From positions 33,092-97,091 of the forward strand of contig NZ_JAMZIK010000043.1 of assembly GCF_024178315.1 (NCBI RefSeq): a DNA stretch of 64,000 nucleotides, read 5' to 3'. The notes below the pieces were generated by a model. The model was given only the letters and a program-made list of their open reading frames with translations, did not search any database and was not told where the DNA came from. A program made the translations under genes and the position numbers. Shown here in pieces: positions 61,483 to 64,000 of the stretch. Source of the stretch: Siccirubricoccus soli (GTDB lineage Bacteria > Pseudomonadota > Alphaproteobacteria > Acetobacterales > Acetobacteraceae). The stretch's first letter is position 1. The number at the start of each line of letters is the position of its first letter.

Positions 61483-61800
61483 CCTACGCGCTCCGTTGCC
61501 TGCCCCTCCTAAAGCAATTGCCGTCCGGGCGGAGCCGCCCGGGGCCGGAAAATCCGCCCCGCCGACGCATGGTGGCAGCACCGCACGGCCCCGGCTTCGG
61601 CCGGGACGGGTTGCAGAATTTTCACCTCTTCGGAGCAAGGTCGCACCGGCGATGGCCGAGTCGCGGAATCTGCCCGCAAGGGTCACGCCCTGTGACGCCG
61701 GGAGCGAGAGCTGCCCCTGGGGGCATCCATACCGCGTAGGTGGTTTCGTTAATACTATTCCTGGTTGACTTTATAAGAACGACAGCGGAATGCTCATGGC
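61483..61800. other. Divergent promoter region of the two nucleotide-sugar genes
   Basis: A hairpin CCGGGCGG-A-GCCGCCCGG lies at about 61526-61544, in the leader of the epimerase. For the rightward gene, TTAATA (61749-61754) and TATAAG (61772-61777) with 17 bases between them form a possible sigma-70 promoter. No gene is seen. Confidence 0.45.
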
Positions 61801-63189
61801 ATGCCGGATACGATGCTGCCGCAGATTGATCCGCTCCCTTCTGCCACCCGGCTGCGCCCCTTGTGGGAGGTGCAGCTTCAACGCTTCGAGGCGCGCAGCG
61901 CACAGATCGCCGTCATGGGCCTCGGCTATGTCGGCCTGCCCCTGGCCCTGGCCCTGGCCGATGCCGGCTTCGCCACCACCGGCTTCGACCTCGATCCGGC
62001 GAAGCTCGCCCGCCTGACCGCCGGCGAGAGCACCCTGCGCCAGATCCCGCGCGAAAAGATCGAGGCGGCGATGCGGTCCGGCCGATTCGCCGTCTCCGGC
62101 GACCTGGCCGGCCTCGCCGAGGCAGATGCCATCCTGATCTGCGTTCCGACGCCGCTCGGCCGCCACCGGGAACCGGACCTCTCCGCCGTGAAGGGGGCGG
62201 CCCACCAGGTCGCGGCGCAGCTCCGTCCCGGCCAGCTCGTCGTGCTGGAATCCACCACCTGGCCGGGCACGACGCGGGAGGTGGTGCAGCCCATTCTGGA
62301 CTCCTCCGGCCTGGTCTGCGGCCATGAATTCTTCCTGGCCTATTCGCCGGAGCGCGAAGACCCCGGCAACCCGCACTACGACACGGCCAGCATCCCGCGC
62401 GTCGTCGGCGGCGCGGACCCGCATTCCCAGCGCCTTGCCCTCGCCCTTTACGGCGCGGCCATGCGGCGCGTGGTGCCCGTCTCCTCCCCCCAGACAGCGG
62501 AGGCGGTGAAGCTGACGGAGAACATCTTCCGCGCCGTCAACATCGCCCTGGTGAACGAGCTGAAGCAGGTCTACGCCAGCATGGGCATCGATGTCTGGGA
62601 GGTGATCGAGGCGGCGAGCAGCAAGCCCTTCGGCTACATGCCCTTCTGGCCCGGCCCGGGCCTCGGCGGCCACTGCATTCCGGTGGATCCCTTCTACCTG
62701 GCCTGGAAGGCGAAGGCCCAGGGCGTCCCCACCCGCTTCGTCGAACTGGCGGGCGAGATCAACACCGCCATGCCGCACTACGTTCTGGACGGGCTGCTGC
62801 GCGGGCTGGATGAGAGCCAGGGCCGCGGCCTGCGCAACAGCCGCATCCTCGTCCTCGGCGTCGGCTACAAGCCGAATCTGGACGATGTGCGGGAAAGCCC
62901 GGCGCTGCGGCTGATGGAGATGATCGAGCAGCGCGGCGGCGTCGCCGCCTACCATGACCCGCTGGTGCCTGCCCTGCCGGCCGAGCTGCCGGAGCACCCG
63001 ACCCTTGCCGGGCGCCGCTCCATGCTGCTGAGCGATGCGGCGCTCGAGGCCTGCCATGCGGTGCTGATCGTCACCGACCATGATGCGGTGGACTACGCCC
63101 GTATCGCCCGGCTGGCGCCGCTGGTGGTGGATACCCGCAATGCCTGCGCCCGGCGCGGCGTAACCGGGCGCTGCATCATCAAAGCCTAG
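61801..63189 (+). CDS. UDP-sugar 6-dehydrogenase (WbpA/TviB-like)
   Basis: 462 residues from ATG 61801. It has the Rossmann motif QIAVMGLGYVGLPLALALADAG, the central YSPEREDPGN segment, and the catalytic Cys in GLGGHCIPVDPFYLAWK (about residue 292). The GPGLGGHCIP and IDVWEVIEAASSKPFGYMPF patterns are those of UDP-HexNAc 6-dehydrogenases rather than UDP-glucose dehydrogenase. It produces a UDP-uronic acid with two NAD+ reduced. Confidence 0.9.
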   Translation: MPDTMLPQIDPLPSATRLRPLWEVQLQRFEARSAQIAVMGLGYVGLPLALALADAGFATTGFDLDPAKLARLTAGESTLRQIPREKIEAAMRSGRFAVSGDLAGLAEADAILICVPTPLGRHREPDLSAVKGAAHQVAAQLRPGQLVVLESTTWPGTTREVVQPILDSSGLVCGHEFFLAYSPEREDPGNPHYDTASIPRVVGGADPHSQRLALALYGAAMRRVVPVSSPQTAEAVKLTENIFRAVNIALVNELKQVYASMGIDVWEVIEAASSKPFGYMPFWPGPGLGGHCIPVDPFYLAWKAKAQGVPTRFVELAGEINTAMPHYVLDGLLRGLDESQGRGLRNSRILVLGVGYKPNLDDVRESPALRLMEMIEQRGGVAAYHDPLVPALPAELPEHPTLAGRRSMLLSDAALEACHAVLIVTDHDAVDYARIARLAPLVVDTRNACARRGVTGRCIIKA

Positions 63190-63300
63190 CTCCCACAACA
63201 CCGCTTCGCGCCGTTGCGGGGACGCCTTATTGCCATGGCATTGCTGCGCAGCGCCATGGCCCCCCGGAGCCCCTGTTTTCCGGCACCTCGCACAGCCTGT

Positions 63301-63315
63301 CGCGGCGAAGCCGCG
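63301..63315. terminator. Hairpin between convergent genes
   Basis: CGCGGC-GAA-GCCGCG forms a perfect six-base stem, nested inside CCTGTTT (63272-63278) and AAACAGG (63322-63328). It lies between the dehydrogenase gene and the leftward TRAP gene and may terminate both. Confidence 0.5.
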
Positions 63316-63368
63316 CCAGGGAAACAGGCGGTCCAGGTCGAGACGCGGCGACGGAGCGCCGGGCAGGG

Positions 63369-64000
63369 TCAGCGGCGCTGGGAGGCCTGGGCGACGAAAT
63401 TGTCGAAGCTCAGCTCCGCCACGCGGAACCAGGCGCGCATGTCGTCCCGCGCCTTCGACCACCCCTCATGGATCTTCCTGAATTCGGGGCTGCGGCCAGC
63501 GAGGTCCTGCTCCACCGCCATGGCCTCGCGGTAGCAGGCCTCCATCACCTCGCGCGGGAAGGGGCGGAGCTGGGTGCCGGAGCCGAGGATGCGGCGCAGC
63601 GCATCCGGGTTGCGGATGTCGTAGCGCCCCACCATCCAATGCGTCGCCTCGGCGGCGGCGGTGCGGATGGCGGCCTGGTAGCTCTTCGGCAGCGCCGCCC
63701 ATTGCTCCTGGTTGACGAAGAGATGGGTGTTCGCTGCGCCCTCCCACCAGGCGGGGTAGTAGTAGTACTGCGCCACCTTGTGGAAGCCGAGCTTCTCGTC
63801 GTCATAGGGGCCGAGCCATTCCACCGCGTCGATCGTGCCGCGCTCCAGCGCCGGGTAGAGATCGCCGCCGGCGAGCTGCTGCGGGACGGCGCCGAGGCGG
63901 GAGAGCACGGTGCCGCCGAGCCCGGCGATGCGCATCTTCAGCCCCTTGAGGTCCTCGACCGAGCGGATCTCCTTGCGGTACCAGCCGCCCATCTGGGCGC
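63369..64000 (-). CDS. TRAP transporter substrate-binding protein, DctP family (C-terminal part)
   Basis: The gene reads leftward into the window from beyond 64000; 210 codons are seen. MGGWYRKEIRSVEDLKGLKMRIAGLGG, LGAVPQQLAGGDLYPALERGTIDAVEWLGPYDDEKLGFHKVAQYYYYP is the classic DctP core with the ligand Arg (in KMRIAG) and Trp. It belongs to the branch that binds bulky carboxylates or aromatic acids. The signal peptide is outside the window, and the membrane subunits were not seen. Confidence 0.9.
   Translation of the reverse strand, partial: AQMGGWYRKEIRSVEDLKGLKMRIAGLGGTVLSRLGAVPQQLAGGDLYPALERGTIDAVEWLGPYDDEKLGFHKVAQYYYYPAWWEGAANTHLFVNQEQWAALPKSYQAAIRTAAAEATHWMVGRYDIRNPDALRRILGSGTQLRPFPREVMEACYREAMAVEQDLAGRSPEFRKIHEGWSKARDDMRAWFRVAELSFDNFVAQASQRR

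Overview
The window is about 70% G+C, and its coding density and gene content point to an alphaproteobacterium. The best guess is the Acetobacteraceae (Roseomonas-like). Signs are the Bug/TctC-type binding proteins, a UPF0262 protein, a DUF983 protein, the mreBCD-mrdAB order and a complete bacterial ceramide-synthesis gene set. The genus is inferred from gene content and codon use, not from a marker search.

Layout. (1) 1-8.06 kb: an acyl-CoA catabolic cluster (two acyl-CoA dehydrogenases, SCPx-type thiolase with its zinc-ribbon/OB partner, two MaoC hydratases, a CitE-like lyase, an acyl-CoA synthetase, a TctC-type binding protein), mostly with stop/start overlaps. (2) 8.1-9.8 kb: a scrapyard of IS5, IS3 and IS6 fragments around a truncated type II NADH dehydrogenase gene. 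(3) 9.8-28.8 kb: a sphingolipid locus. It has serine palmitoyltransferase, its acyl carrier protein, an acyl-ACP synthetase, a CerR-like reductase, a GNAT-like ceramide synthase candidate and a ceramide-kinase-like lipid kinase. With these are a CDP-alcohol phosphatidyltransferase, two nucleotidyltransferases, an LptF/LptG pair, a MOP flippase and two glycosyltransferase-like genes. (4) 28.9-32.7 kb: a TetR regulator coupled to an in-frame fusion of an RND periplasmic adaptor with an outer-membrane factor (the pump itself is missing), then an IS3 remnant. (5) 32.8-43.9 kb: a full type I-E CRISPR-Cas system in the order cas3, array 1, casA-casB-cas7-cas5-cas6e-cas1-cas2, array 2. Both arrays have highly redundant spacers. 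(6) 43.9-44.2 kb: an integrase-like tail beside tRNA-Lys(CTT). (7) 44.3-50 kb: the rod-shape operon mrdB-mrdA-mreD-mreC-mreB. (8) 50-64 kb: ordinary chromosome with a glycine-zipper lipoprotein, TctC protein, Asp/Glu racemase, DUF983, UPF0262, mtnA, a 2OG dioxygenase, gamma-glutamyltransferase, FkbM methyltransferase, a UDP-sugar epimerase, a UDP-sugar dehydrogenase and a partial TRAP binding protein.

How the parts work together. In the sphingolipid locus AcpR-like ACP, acyl-ACP synthetase and Spt would make 3-ketosphinganine, CerR would reduce it and the GNAT-like enzyme would acylate it. The kinase, nucleotidyltransferase and CDP-alcohol transferase would add a phospho-headgroup. The flippase, glycosyltransferases and LptFG would decorate and export the product. 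The headgroup and export steps are inference from gene neighbourhood.

Most interesting items: the extended sphingolipid locus with its own candidate headgroup and export genes, CRISPR arrays in which 22 spacers collapse to about 12 families (often differing by one T/G change), the adaptor/outer-membrane-factor fusion, and a small palindromic repeat family whose conserved head supplies the TAG stop codon of three different genes.
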